The notes under the pieces were generated by a model. It did no database searches. It was not told where the DNA came from and saw nothing but the letters and a program-made list of their open reading frames with translations. From Kineosporia rhizophila (lineage in GTDB: Bacteria > Actinomycetota > Actinomycetes > Actinomycetales > Kineosporiaceae), in contig NZ_JAJSOH010000017.1 of NCBI RefSeq assembly GCF_021277265.1, positions 124,001 to 188,000 of the forward strand: a DNA stretch of 64,000 nucleotides, read 5' to 3'. Of the stretch, positions 9,186 through 17,334 are shown piece after piece. Within the stretch, counting starts at the first letter, position 1. Each line of letters starts with the position of its first letter. Position numbers and translations under genes: made by a program.

Positions 9186-9191
9186 TAGCCT
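9186..9191 (+). promoter_or_regulatory. Leaderless -10 box for murE
   Basis: TAGCCT lies 8 nt before GTG 9200. It matches the pattern seen before other genes in this window and favours GTG 9200 over GTG 9158. Confidence 0.45.
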
Positions 9192-9199
9192 CGACCACC

Positions 9200-10780
9200 G
9201 TGCCGGCCCCGCTGCGCGATCCCGCGCCCGCCCGTTCCCTAGCCGACGTCGCAGACGTTCTCGGTACCACCGTGCCGGAAGCCTCGCGCCACGTCGCGAT
9301 CACCGGCGTCTGTCTGGACTCCCGGGCGATACGCCCGGGAGACCTCTACGCCGCGCTGCCCGGCGCCCGCACCCACGGCGCCCGGTTCGCCTCCGGTGCC
9401 GCGCAACTGGGCGCCACCGCGGTGCTCACCGACCCCGAGGGCGCGGCGGTCGCCGCCGACAGCGGCCTGCCCCTGGTGGTGGTGCCGAACCCGCGCGAGG
9501 TGCTGGGAGCGCTGGCGGCCTGGGTGTTCGGCGCCCCGGCCGAGAAGATGCTGATGTTCGGGGTCACCGGCACCAACGGCAAGACCACCACGACGTTCCT
9601 GCTGGACGGGGCGCTGCGGGCGGCCGGGCGGCGCTGCGGGCTGATCGGCACGGTGCTCACCCGGATCCTCGACGAGCAGGTGGACAGCGTCCGCACCACC
9701 CCGGAGGCGCCCGACCTGGCCGCGCTGATGGCGCTGATGGTCGCCCGTGGGGTGCAGGTCTGCTCGATGGAGGTCTCCAGCCACGCGGTCACGCTCGGCC
9801 GGGTCGACGGCATCCGGTTCGACGTGGCCGGTTTCACCAACCTCTCGCAGGACCACCTGGACTTCCATCCCACGATGGAGGACTACTTCGCGGCCAAGGC
9901 CGAGCTGTTCACCCCGGCGCGGTCACGGCAGGGAGTGATCTGCGTGGACGACGCGTGGGGGAGTCGGCTGGCCCGCGAGGCCACCGTCCCGGTGGTGACC
10001 TTCACCACCGCCGCCGCGCCCGACCCGTCCATTGTCGGGAAAGCCGACTGGAGCGTGACCGACGCGTCCCCGCGCGACGGGGGCACGGATTTCGTCCTTA
10101 CGGGTCCTGACGGAATCGCACTCAACGCGCACTGCCCCCTGCCGGGCGACTTCAACGTTGCCAACACCGTTCTGGCGCTGCTGATGCTCGTCGCCTCCGG
10201 CACCGAACCGGCCGAGGCGGCCCGCCTGCTGGCCGCGGCGCCCGCGGTGCCCGGCCGTATGGAGCAGGTCGACGCCGCCCAGGGCCCCCTGGCGGTCGTC
10301 GACTACGCCCATACCCCCGACGCCGTGGCTACGGCCCTGAAGGCCCTCAGGCCCGCCCGGAGCGGCCCCCTGGTGGTCGTCCTGGGCGCCGGGGGAGACC
10401 GGGACCGTGCCAAGCGCCCGAAGATGGGCGCCGAGGCCGCCCGCCACGCCGACCTGGTGGTGGTGACCGACGACAACCCGCGCTCCGAGGTGCCCGCCGA
10501 GATCCGGGCTTCGGTGCTCGAAGGGGCACGATCCGTGGCCGGGGCCAGCGGGACCGCCCGCGAGGTGCTGGAGGTTCCCGACCGCCGCGAGGCGATCGCG
10601 ACCGGGGTCCGGCTGGCCGGTCCGGACGGGATCGTGCTGGTGGCGGGCAAGGGACACGAGCGGGGGCAGGAGATCGCCGGGGTGGTGCACCCCTTCGACG
10701 ACCGGTCGGTGCTCGCCGCGGTGCTGGAGGGGACGGACGGTTCCGGGGCTCTCCCGGTGGCAGGAGGACGGAACCGGTGA
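9200..10780 (+). CDS. murE: UDP-N-acetylmuramoyl-tripeptide synthetase MurE
   Basis: 526 residues from GTG 9200; an earlier in-frame GTG at 9158 overlaps ftsI. It adds the third amino acid to UDP-MurNAc-dipeptide. All family motifs are intact: P-loop GTNGKTTTT, EVSSHAV, NLSQDHLDFH, the Lys of YFAAKAELF, VVDYAHTPDAV, and DDNPR near the C-terminus. DNPR is the motif linked to diaminopimelate rather than lysine. AGGAGG inside the gene end, plus a GTG overlapping the stop (GTGA at 10777-10780), looks like coupling to a following gene, yet that frame closes after 26 codons. Confidence 0.95.
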   Translation: MPAPLRDPAPARSLADVADVLGTTVPEASRHVAITGVCLDSRAIRPGDLYAALPGARTHGARFASGAAQLGATAVLTDPEGAAVAADSGLPLVVVPNPREVLGALAAWVFGAPAEKMLMFGVTGTNGKTTTTFLLDGALRAAGRRCGLIGTVLTRILDEQVDSVRTTPEAPDLAALMALMVARGVQVCSMEVSSHAVTLGRVDGIRFDVAGFTNLSQDHLDFHPTMEDYFAAKAELFTPARSRQGVICVDDAWGSRLAREATVPVVTFTTAAAPDPSIVGKADWSVTDASPRDGGTDFVLTGPDGIALNAHCPLPGDFNVANTVLALLMLVASGTEPAEAARLLAAAPAVPGRMEQVDAAQGPLAVVDYAHTPDAVATALKALRPARSGPLVVVLGAGGDRDRAKRPKMGAEAARHADLVVVTDDNPRSEVPAEIRASVLEGARSVAGASGTAREVLEVPDRREAIATGVRLAGPDGIVLVAGKGHERGQEIAGVVHPFDDRSVLAAVLEGTDGSGALPVAGGRNR

Positions 10781-10936
10781 AACACGCCCCGCGGTGGCTC
10801 GGTACGGTGAGCGCCGGACGACTGACCCCCGGCACGTGTGGGGGACCGTCGCGCTGATGTCTGGCATGTCCACAGCAAGTCCCGGTAATCCGCCGGACCT
10901 CCCCCGGCACCGATCGAGAGAGACAGAGGCAGCGTC
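10781..10936. other. murE-mraY gap where murF is normally found
   Basis: A GTG at 10777, overlapping the murE stop and preceded by AGGAGG, opens a 26-codon frame ending at 10857. It has no convincing MurF similarity, though the GRLTPG stretch could be a remnant. No other gene fits. In most actinobacteria murF lies here. Confidence 0.6.
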
Positions 10937-12022
10937 GTGTTGACGGTCCTGATCGCCGCGGCCGTGTCGCTCATCTGCGCGCTCTTCGGTACCCCGCTGT
11001 TCATCCGGTTCCTGGTCAAGCGCCGCTACGGCCAGTTCGTCCGCGACGACGGCCCGACCTCGCACCACGTCAAGCGAGGCACCCCGACGATGGGCGGGGC
11101 GGTGATCATCGCCGCCACCCTGATCGGCTACACCGTCGCGCACGCGGTCACGCTGGACGGCCCGACCATGTCCGGCGTGCTGGTGCTCTACCTGATCGCC
11201 GGTCTCGGCCTGGTCGGTTTCCTGGACGACTTCATCAAGATCAGCCGGCAGCGGAGCCTGGGCCTGACCGCCGGCGGCAAGCTGGCCGGCCAGTCGTTCG
11301 TGTCGATCTCGTTCGCGGTGCTGACGCTGCAGTTCCCCGACGACGGCTTCCGCACGCCCGGCACCACGGCGATCTCGTTCATCCGGGACACCGCGGTCGA
11401 CCTGGCCTTCGCCGGGCCGGTCATCGGCCTGATCCTGTACGTGATCTGGACGTACATCATCATCGCGGGCGCCAGCAACGGCGTGAACCTGACCGACGGT
11501 CTGGACGGCCTGGCCACCGGCGCGAGCGTGATGGTGTTCGGCGGTTACGTGATGATCGGGATCTGGCAGTCCAACCAGTCCTGCCAGCTGGCCTCCGGGG
11601 CCGGCCCGCAGTGCTACGAGGTGCGCGACCCGCGCGACCTGGCCGTGGTCGCCGCCTGCGTGATGGGCGCCTGCTTCGGCTTCCTCTGGTGGAACGCCTC
11701 CCCGGCCAAGATCTTCATGGGCGACACCGGTTCGCTGGCGCTCGGCGGCGGTCTGGCCGGTCTGGCCGTGACCACCCGCACCGAGCTGCTGCTGGTGCCG
11801 CTGGCCGGTCTGTTCATCATGATCACGCTGTCGGTCATCATCCAGGTCGGCTCGTTCAAGCTGACCGGGAAACGGGTGTTCCGGATGGCGCCGCTGCAAC
11901 ACCACTTCGAGCTGATGGGCTGGGGTGAGGTCACGATCGTCATCCGGTTCTGGATCATCGCGGGCCTCTTCGTGGCGCTCGGTCTCGGAGTGTTCTACGC
12001 CGAGTGGGTGGTGGGTATATGA
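10937..12022 (+). CDS. mraY: Phospho-N-acetylmuramoyl-pentapeptide-transferase MraY
   Basis: 361 residues, about ten membrane helices. It transfers phospho-MurNAc-pentapeptide to undecaprenyl phosphate to form lipid I at the inner face of the membrane. Diagnostic motifs are all present: HHVKRGTPTMGG near residues 36-47, GFLDDFIKI near 93-101, SNGVNLTDGLDGLATG, the Asp of KIFMGDTGSLALGG, and PLQHHFELMGW. The start is GTG 10937. The stop overlaps the next start by 4 bp (ATGA at 12019). Confidence 0.95.
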   Translation: MLTVLIAAAVSLICALFGTPLFIRFLVKRRYGQFVRDDGPTSHHVKRGTPTMGGAVIIAATLIGYTVAHAVTLDGPTMSGVLVLYLIAGLGLVGFLDDFIKISRQRSLGLTAGGKLAGQSFVSISFAVLTLQFPDDGFRTPGTTAISFIRDTAVDLAFAGPVIGLILYVIWTYIIIAGASNGVNLTDGLDGLATGASVMVFGGYVMIGIWQSNQSCQLASGAGPQCYEVRDPRDLAVVAACVMGACFGFLWWNASPAKIFMGDTGSLALGGGLAGLAVTTRTELLLVPLAGLFIMITLSVIIQVGSFKLTGKRVFRMAPLQHHFELMGWGEVTIVIRFWIIAGLFVALGLGVFYAEWVVGI

Positions 12023-13461
12023 GCAACCCTCTGGACAACGAGTGGGACGGCCTGCGGGTCGTCGTCGCCGGGATCGGGATCTCCGGGTTCGCCTGTGCCG
12101 ACGCGCTGCTCGAGCGCGGCGCCCAGGTGGTGATCGTGGATGTCGACGACACCGGCAACCGGCGCGAGCGGGGCACCGTGCTCGAGGTGCTGGGCGCGGA
12201 CATCCGCTTCGGCGCCGAGCACGTGGCCGCCCTGCCCGAGGTGGGGGCCGAGCTGCTGGTCGTCTCCCCGGGGTGGACCGAGGAGAATCCGGTGGTGCGC
12301 GACGCGCTGGCCGCCGGCATCCCGGTCTGGTCGGAGGCCGAGCTGGCCTGGCGGCTGCGCCCGGCCCGCAACCCGGCGCCCTGGCTCACCATCACCGGTA
12401 CCCGGGGCAAGGCCACCACCGCCACGATGCTGGCCACCATGCTCTCGGCAGCCGGCAAGCGGGCCACCTCGACCGGCCAGGCGGGCACCTCGCTGCTGGA
12501 GTCGGTGCTGCACCCCGAGGCGTACGACGTGCTGGCCGTGCAGCTGTCGGACTTCCAGCTGCGCTGGTCCTCCTCGCTGCGGCCGCTGGCCTCGGTCTGC
12601 CTGAACGTCGGCCCGGCCGATCCGGCGGCCGGCTTCGGGCGGATCTACGAGAACACCGAGATCGCCTGCGTGTACAACCTCGCCGACCCGGCCACCGAGG
12701 AGCTGGTGCGCGAGGCCGACGTGATCGAGGGCGCCCGGGCGATCGGCTTCAGCGGCGGGGTGCCCGCGGTCTCGATGCTCGGCCTGGTCGAGGACGTGCT
12801 GTGCGACCGGGCCTTCGTGCCGCAGCGCAGCACCTCGGCCGCGGAGCTGGGGACGACTGAGGACGTCCGCACCGCGGGCGCCGGGGTCCTGGCCGCCCAC
12901 AACGTGCTCAACGCCCTGGCCGCCGCCTCGCTGGCGCGGGCGTACGGGGTCGCCCCGTCCGCGGTCCGTGACGGCCTCCGGCACTACTACCCGCTGCCGC
13001 ACCGCCTGAACCTGCTCGCCCGCAGCGGGGAGATCGACTGGGTGGACGACTCGGCCGCGACCGACGCGTTCGCGGCGGCGGCCGGGCTGTCCAGCTTCGA
13101 GTCGGTGGTGTGGATCGCCGGTGGTTACGGCGATGTCCCGGTGGACCTGGACGCGGTGGTGCAGAAGTACGCCGGGCGTCTGCGGGGCGTGGTCCTGCTG
13201 CCCGGCGAGGGGACGGCTGCGCTGCGTGAGGCCCTTGGCCGACACGCCCCGGATGTCCCGGTCTCCGACTCCGGAGTCCAGGAGACTGTCGGGATGCCCG
13301 AGATCGAGCCGGTGATGCGCTCCGCCGTCGAGCGGGCCGCCGAACTGGCCCGGCCTGGCGACACCGTGCTGCTCTCGCCGGTGCTGCCGGCTCCCGAGGG
13401 CGAACCGTTCTCGGCCCGCGGTCAGGCCTTCGCCGCCGCGGTGAAGGACGTGCAGGGGTGA
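12019..13461 (+). CDS. murD: MurD-family protein lacking the catalytic residues (probable pseudoenzyme)
   Basis: 480 residues, normal MurD length and full-length similarity: N-terminal VAGIGISGFACADALLERGA, central VCLNVGP and CVYNLADPATEELV, then VLAAHNVLNALAAA and LPHRLNLL. The active site is not conserved. The P-loop reads GTRGKATT (residues 127-134) instead of GTNGKT/ST. The Asn of GNIG is Gln154, and the Mg-binding Glu of ELSS is Gln175. The DHLDxHG segment with the later carbamylated Lys is removed by a deletion of about nine residues (196-211). SKATN is SAATD (345-349), GGxxKG is GGYGD, and SPACASxDxF is SPVLPAPE (453-460). There is no frameshift or stop. Start ATG 12019 overlaps mraY, and GTGA overlaps ftsW. 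It may be a regulatory or scaffold protein; ligase activity is doubtful. Confidence 0.85.
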   Translation: MSNPLDNEWDGLRVVVAGIGISGFACADALLERGAQVVIVDVDDTGNRRERGTVLEVLGADIRFGAEHVAALPEVGAELLVVSPGWTEENPVVRDALAAGIPVWSEAELAWRLRPARNPAPWLTITGTRGKATTATMLATMLSAAGKRATSTGQAGTSLLESVLHPEAYDVLAVQLSDFQLRWSSSLRPLASVCLNVGPADPAAGFGRIYENTEIACVYNLADPATEELVREADVIEGARAIGFSGGVPAVSMLGLVEDVLCDRAFVPQRSTSAAELGTTEDVRTAGAGVLAAHNVLNALAAASLARAYGVAPSAVRDGLRHYYPLPHRLNLLARSGEIDWVDDSAATDAFAAAAGLSSFESVVWIAGGYGDVPVDLDAVVQKYAGRLRGVVLLPGEGTAALREALGRHAPDVPVSDSGVQETVGMPEIEPVMRSAVERAAELARPGDTVLLSPVLPAPEGEPFSARGQAFAAAVKDVQG

Positions 13462-14714
13462 GTGTCGCCGCCGGTCTGCCGGCGCCGGGGCCCTCGCTCC
13501 CGCTGCGCGTGGCCGGGCGGCTCAACGCGCCGCTCACCTCGTACTACCTGGTGCTGGGAGCCACCGTCACGCTGACCTGCATCGGTCTGGTGATGGTGCT
13601 GTCCAGCTCCAGCGTGATCTCGATCGCCAACGGCGCCTCACCGTTCAGCGAGTTCTGGCGGCAGGCCCTGTTCGCCGCGATCGGCTTCCCCGCCCTGGTG
13701 CTGTTCAGCCGGATCCCGCTGCGGATGTGGCAGGCCCTGGCCTGGCCGATGCTGCTCACCGCGTTCGTGCTGCAGTTCCTGACCTTCGTGCCACCGTTCC
13801 GGGCCGGGATCAACGGCAACTACGGCTGGGTCTCGATCGCCGGGTTCAACCTGCAGCCGGCCGAGGTGGGCAAGTTCGCGCTGATCGTCTGGGCGGCCAC
13901 CGTGCTGGTGCGCAAGCGCGCTCTGCTGGACCGCCCGCTGCACGCCCTGATCCCGGTGGTGCCGGGGGCCGGGGTGCTGCTCCTGCTGATCCTCGGCGGG
14001 CGGGACCTGGGCACCGCAATGGTGGTGATGGCGATCGTCGCCGGTCTGCTGTTCGTGGCCGGGGCCCCGCTGCGGATCTTCGCCGCCGCCTCCGTCGGGC
14101 TCCTGTTCGCGGTGCTGCTGCTGGTGCTGTTCAGCAGCAACCGGCTGGGCCGGATCGGCAGCTGGCTGGAGGGCTGCGACGCCTCCAGCGCCAACGCCCT
14201 GGGCGCCTGCTTCCAGAGCGTGCACGGGCAGTGGGCCCTCGCCTCCGGCGGCTGGTGGGGTCTCGGCCTCGGGGCCAGCCGGGAGAAGTGGGGCATCCTT
14301 CCCGAAGCGCACAACGACTTCATCTTCGCCATCATCGGTGAGGAACTCGGACTCGTCGGTACGTTGCTCGTGATCGGCCTGCTGCTGACCCTGTGTCTCG
14401 GCCTGGCCCGGATCGTGCTGCGCAGCGACGAGCTGTTCGTGAAAATCGCTACCTCGGGAGTTCTGATCTGGGTGGTCACCCACTCCGTCATCAACATCGG
14501 TGGGGTCGTCGGCCTGCTGCCGATCGTCGGTATGCCGCTGCCGCTGGTCTCCAGCGGCGGTACGGCCCTCGTCACGATGCTCGCCGCCATCGGCATGGTG
14601 CTCGGCTTCGCCCGGCGTGAGTCCGGGGCCGCCGAGGCCCTGGCCGCCCGCGCCGGTCTGGTGCAGCGCTCGCTGGCCGTGCTGCCGGTCCGAAGGGAGG
14701 GCAGGGGCCGATGA
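13458..14714 (+). CDS. ftsW: Septal peptidoglycan glycosyltransferase FtsW
   Basis: 418 residues with about ten membrane helices, SEDS family. It polymerises lipid II at the division septum together with FtsI. Characteristic stretches are NGNYGWVSIAGFNLQPAEVGKF near residues 118-139, GGRDLGTAMV, LPEAHNDFIFAIIGEELGL (with the Asp thought to be catalytic) and the C-terminal LLPIVGMPLPLVSSGGT. The start is GTG 13458, overlapping the murD-like stop. The gene overlaps murG by 4 bp. Confidence 0.95.
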   Translation: MSVAAGLPAPGPSLPLRVAGRLNAPLTSYYLVLGATVTLTCIGLVMVLSSSSVISIANGASPFSEFWRQALFAAIGFPALVLFSRIPLRMWQALAWPMLLTAFVLQFLTFVPPFRAGINGNYGWVSIAGFNLQPAEVGKFALIVWAATVLVRKRALLDRPLHALIPVVPGAGVLLLLILGGRDLGTAMVVMAIVAGLLFVAGAPLRIFAAASVGLLFAVLLLVLFSSNRLGRIGSWLEGCDASSANALGACFQSVHGQWALASGGWWGLGLGASREKWGILPEAHNDFIFAIIGEELGLVGTLLVIGLLLTLCLGLARIVLRSDELFVKIATSGVLIWVVTHSVINIGGVVGLLPIVGMPLPLVSSGGTALVTMLAAIGMVLGFARRESGAAEALAARAGLVQRSLAVLPVRREGRGR

Positions 14715-15802
14715 GCCTTTCCGTCGTTCTCGCCGGGGGCGGCACCACGGGTCACATCGCCCCCCTGCTGGCGCTGGCCGACTGCCTGCGCCGCCGCGAC
14801 CCGAACACGAGGATCACCGCGCTCGGCACCGCCGAGGGTCTGGAGGCCCGGCTGGTGCCGGCCGCCGGTTACGACCTCGAGCTGATGCCCCGGGTGCCGC
14901 TGCCGCGCAAGCCCTCGGCCGCCGTCCTGCGGCTGCCCGGGAAGCTGAAGGCGGCGATCGACGCGGCCGCCGCGGTGCTGCGGGACGCGGACGTGCTGGT
15001 CGGCTTCGGCGGCTACGTGTCGTCGCCGGCCTACCTGGCGGCCCGCCGCCTCGGAGTGCCGATCGTGGTGCACGAGGCGAACGCCCGGCCCGGCCTGGCC
15101 AACCGCCTCGGCTCCTGGCTCACCCCGCACGTCGGGGTCACCTTCCCCGGTACCGCGCTGCGCCACGCCCAGGTGATCGGCCTGCCGCTGCGCACCCAGA
15201 TCACCTCGCTGGACCGCGAGTCGCAGCGGGAGACGGCCCGGGTCGCCCTGGGCCTGAAGCCGAACCAGACCACGCTCTTCGTCACCGGCGGCTCGCTCGG
15301 CGCGCAGCAGCTGAACGACACCTTCGGCAAGGCCGCCTGGCTGCTGAACAGCGCCGGGATCCAGGTGCTGCACACCGCCGGGCGGGGCAAGACCGTGCCG
15401 TTCGACGGTGAGCCGCCGCCGGGCTACGTGGTCACCGAGTACCTGGACCGGATGGACCTGGCCTACGCCGCGGCCGACGCGGTGGTCTGCCGCTCCGGCG
15501 CCGGCAACGTCAGCGAGGTCAGCGCCCTGGGGCTGCCGGCCGCCTACGTGCCGCTGCCGATCGGCAACGGCGAACAGCGGCACAACGCCGAGCCGGTGGT
15601 CGCGGCCGGCGGCGGGCTGCTGATCGACAACGCTGCCTGCACCCCGACCTGGGTGGCGAACGTGCTGCTGCCGCTGCTGAGCGACCCGGCCCGGCTGCGC
15701 GCCATGGGCGACGCGGCGGCCCGCTTCGGCATCCGTGACGCCGACGAGCGACTGGCCACCATGGTCGAGACGGCGGCTCGTACCCGGGGAGGAAAGCGAT
15801 GA
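14711..15802 (+). CDS. murG: UDP-N-acetylglucosamine transferase MurG
   Basis: 363 residues, GT28 family, peripheral membrane enzyme that adds GlcNAc to lipid I to form lipid II. Motifs: the glycine-rich loop GGTTGHIAP near residues 10-18, GFGGYVSSPAYLAARR, HEANARPGLANR, GGSLGAQ near 194-200, and the UDP-GlcNAc site RSGAGNVSEVSALGLPAAYV followed by GEQRHNA. All appear functional. It overlaps ftsW and murC by 4 bp each. Confidence 0.95.
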   Translation: MSLSVVLAGGGTTGHIAPLLALADCLRRRDPNTRITALGTAEGLEARLVPAAGYDLELMPRVPLPRKPSAAVLRLPGKLKAAIDAAAAVLRDADVLVGFGGYVSSPAYLAARRLGVPIVVHEANARPGLANRLGSWLTPHVGVTFPGTALRHAQVIGLPLRTQITSLDRESQRETARVALGLKPNQTTLFVTGGSLGAQQLNDTFGKAAWLLNSAGIQVLHTAGRGKTVPFDGEPPPGYVVTEYLDRMDLAYAAADAVVCRSGAGNVSEVSALGLPAAYVPLPIGNGEQRHNAEPVVAAGGGLLIDNAACTPTWVANVLLPLLSDPARLRAMGDAAARFGIRDADERLATMVETAARTRGGKR

Positions 15803-17334
15803 GCGAGCCGGACCAGGGCCCGGAGCTCAGCGTGCCCACCATCGGCGGTTCCCGGGTGGGCGGCCGGATCTCCGGTGAGCCCACCGTGACCAGTGCCGAC
15901 GGTGCCCCGCTGGTGGACGAGCCGATCATGGCCGCGCACCTGATCGGGATCGGCGGCGCGGGGATGTCCGGCATCGCCCGGCTGCTGCTGGCCCGCGGTG
16001 CGGTGGTGTCCGGCAGCGACAACCGGGACAGCCCGGTGCTGGCCGGCCTGCGCGCGGGGGGTGCGGCGGTGTTCATCGGCCACCGCGCCGACCAGGTCCC
16101 GGCCGGGGCCACCGTGGTGATCTCCTCGGCCGTGCGCCCGGAGAACCCCGAGCTGGTCGAGGCGCGCGAGCGGGGCCTGCGGGTGCTGCACCGGTCGGAG
16201 GCGCTGGCCGCGCTGATGACCGGCCGTCGCCCGGTGGCGATCGCCGGCACCCACGGCAAGACCACCACCACCGGCATGACCACGGTGCTGCTGCGCGAGT
16301 GCGGCCTGGACCCGTCGTTCGCGATCGGTGGCGAGCTGACCGAGGGTGGCCAGGGCGCGCACGACGGCGCCGGGGACATCTTCGTGGCCGAGGCGGACGA
16401 GTCCGACGGCTCGTTCCTGCTCTACAAGCCCGAGGTCGCGGTGATCACCAACGTCGAGGCCGACCACCTCGACCACTACGGCACCGGGGAGGCGGTCGAG
16501 GCGGCCTTCACCGAGTTCTGCCAGCGGGTCAAGCCCGGCGGCATGGTGGTGGCCTGTGGTGACGACGCCGGTGTGCGCCGCGTGCTGGCCCAGGCCGAGG
16601 GGGAGCTCACCAGCCACGCGGTGCGGGTCTGCCGTTACGGGCTGGGCGAGCACAACGACGTGCGCATCGTCGACCTCGAGGAGACGCCGGAAGGTGTGCA
16701 GTTCGCTATCGAGGCCCGCCCCGACGGCACCCGGATCGGCCCGGTCACGCTGCGCGTGCCGGGTGTGCACAACGCCCTGAACGCGGTGGCCGCCTGGTGC
16801 GTCGCCCGGCACTTCGGAGTCTCCGGGGCGCCGGCGCTGACCGCCGTGCGCAGCTTCGGCGGCACCCGGCGGCGGTTCGAGGAGAAGGGCACCGAGCAGG
16901 GGGTGCGGGTGGTCGACGACTACGCGCACCATCCCACCGAGGTCCGGGCGGTGCTGAAGGCCGCCCGCGCGGTGGTGGGGGAGGGCCGGGTCCTGGCCGT
17001 GTTCCAGCCGCACCTGTTCAGCCGCACGCGGATCTTCGCCGACGACTTCGGCGCGGCCCTCTCGCTGGCCGACGAGGTCGTGGTGCTGGACGTGTACGCC
17101 GCCCGGGAGGACCCGGAGCCCGGGGTCACCGGCGAGCTGGTGGCCAAGGCGGTGCGGCTGCCGGAGACGTCGGTGGCCTACCGGGCCGCCGCCTCGGCCG
17201 CGGTGGCCGAGGTCGTGGCCCGGGCGCAGAAGGGCGACCTGGTCCTGACCATCGGGGCCGGTGACGTCACCACCCTGGGGCCGATCATCCTGGACGCGCT
17301 GCGTTCCGGCGACGGCGCGCACCGGCCGGCATGA
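15799..17334 (+). CDS. murC: UDP-N-acetylmuramate--L-alanine ligase MurC
   Basis: 511 residues. It adds L-Ala to UDP-MurNAc, the first of the four amino-acid ligase steps. Motifs are intact: GIGGAGMSGIARLL near residue 50, P-loop GTHGKTTTT, EADESDGSFL, NVEADHLDHYG, GTRRRFE, DDYAHHPTEVRAVLKAAR and FQPHLFSRTR. It therefore contrasts with the degenerate MurD-like protein in the same operon. The N-terminal 45 residues are an extra, poorly conserved extension. Both ends overlap neighbours by 4 bp. Confidence 0.95.
   Translation: MSEPDQGPELSVPTIGGSRVGGRISGEPTVTSADGAPLVDEPIMAAHLIGIGGAGMSGIARLLLARGAVVSGSDNRDSPVLAGLRAGGAAVFIGHRADQVPAGATVVISSAVRPENPELVEARERGLRVLHRSEALAALMTGRRPVAIAGTHGKTTTTGMTTVLLRECGLDPSFAIGGELTEGGQGAHDGAGDIFVAEADESDGSFLLYKPEVAVITNVEADHLDHYGTGEAVEAAFTEFCQRVKPGGMVVACGDDAGVRRVLAQAEGELTSHAVRVCRYGLGEHNDVRIVDLEETPEGVQFAIEARPDGTRIGPVTLRVPGVHNALNAVAAWCVARHFGVSGAPALTAVRSFGGTRRRFEEKGTEQGVRVVDDYAHHPTEVRAVLKAARAVVGEGRVLAVFQPHLFSRTRIFADDFGAALSLADEVVVLDVYAAREDPEPGVTGELVAKAVRLPETSVAYRAAASAAVAEVVARAQKGDLVLTIGAGDVTTLGPIILDALRSGDGAHRPA

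Noticed and set aside
12019..13461. Treating the murD-position gene as a pseudogene
   Set aside because: No frameshift or internal stop, normal codon use, and 4-bp overlaps with mraY and ftsW are kept; a maintained pseudoenzyme fits better.
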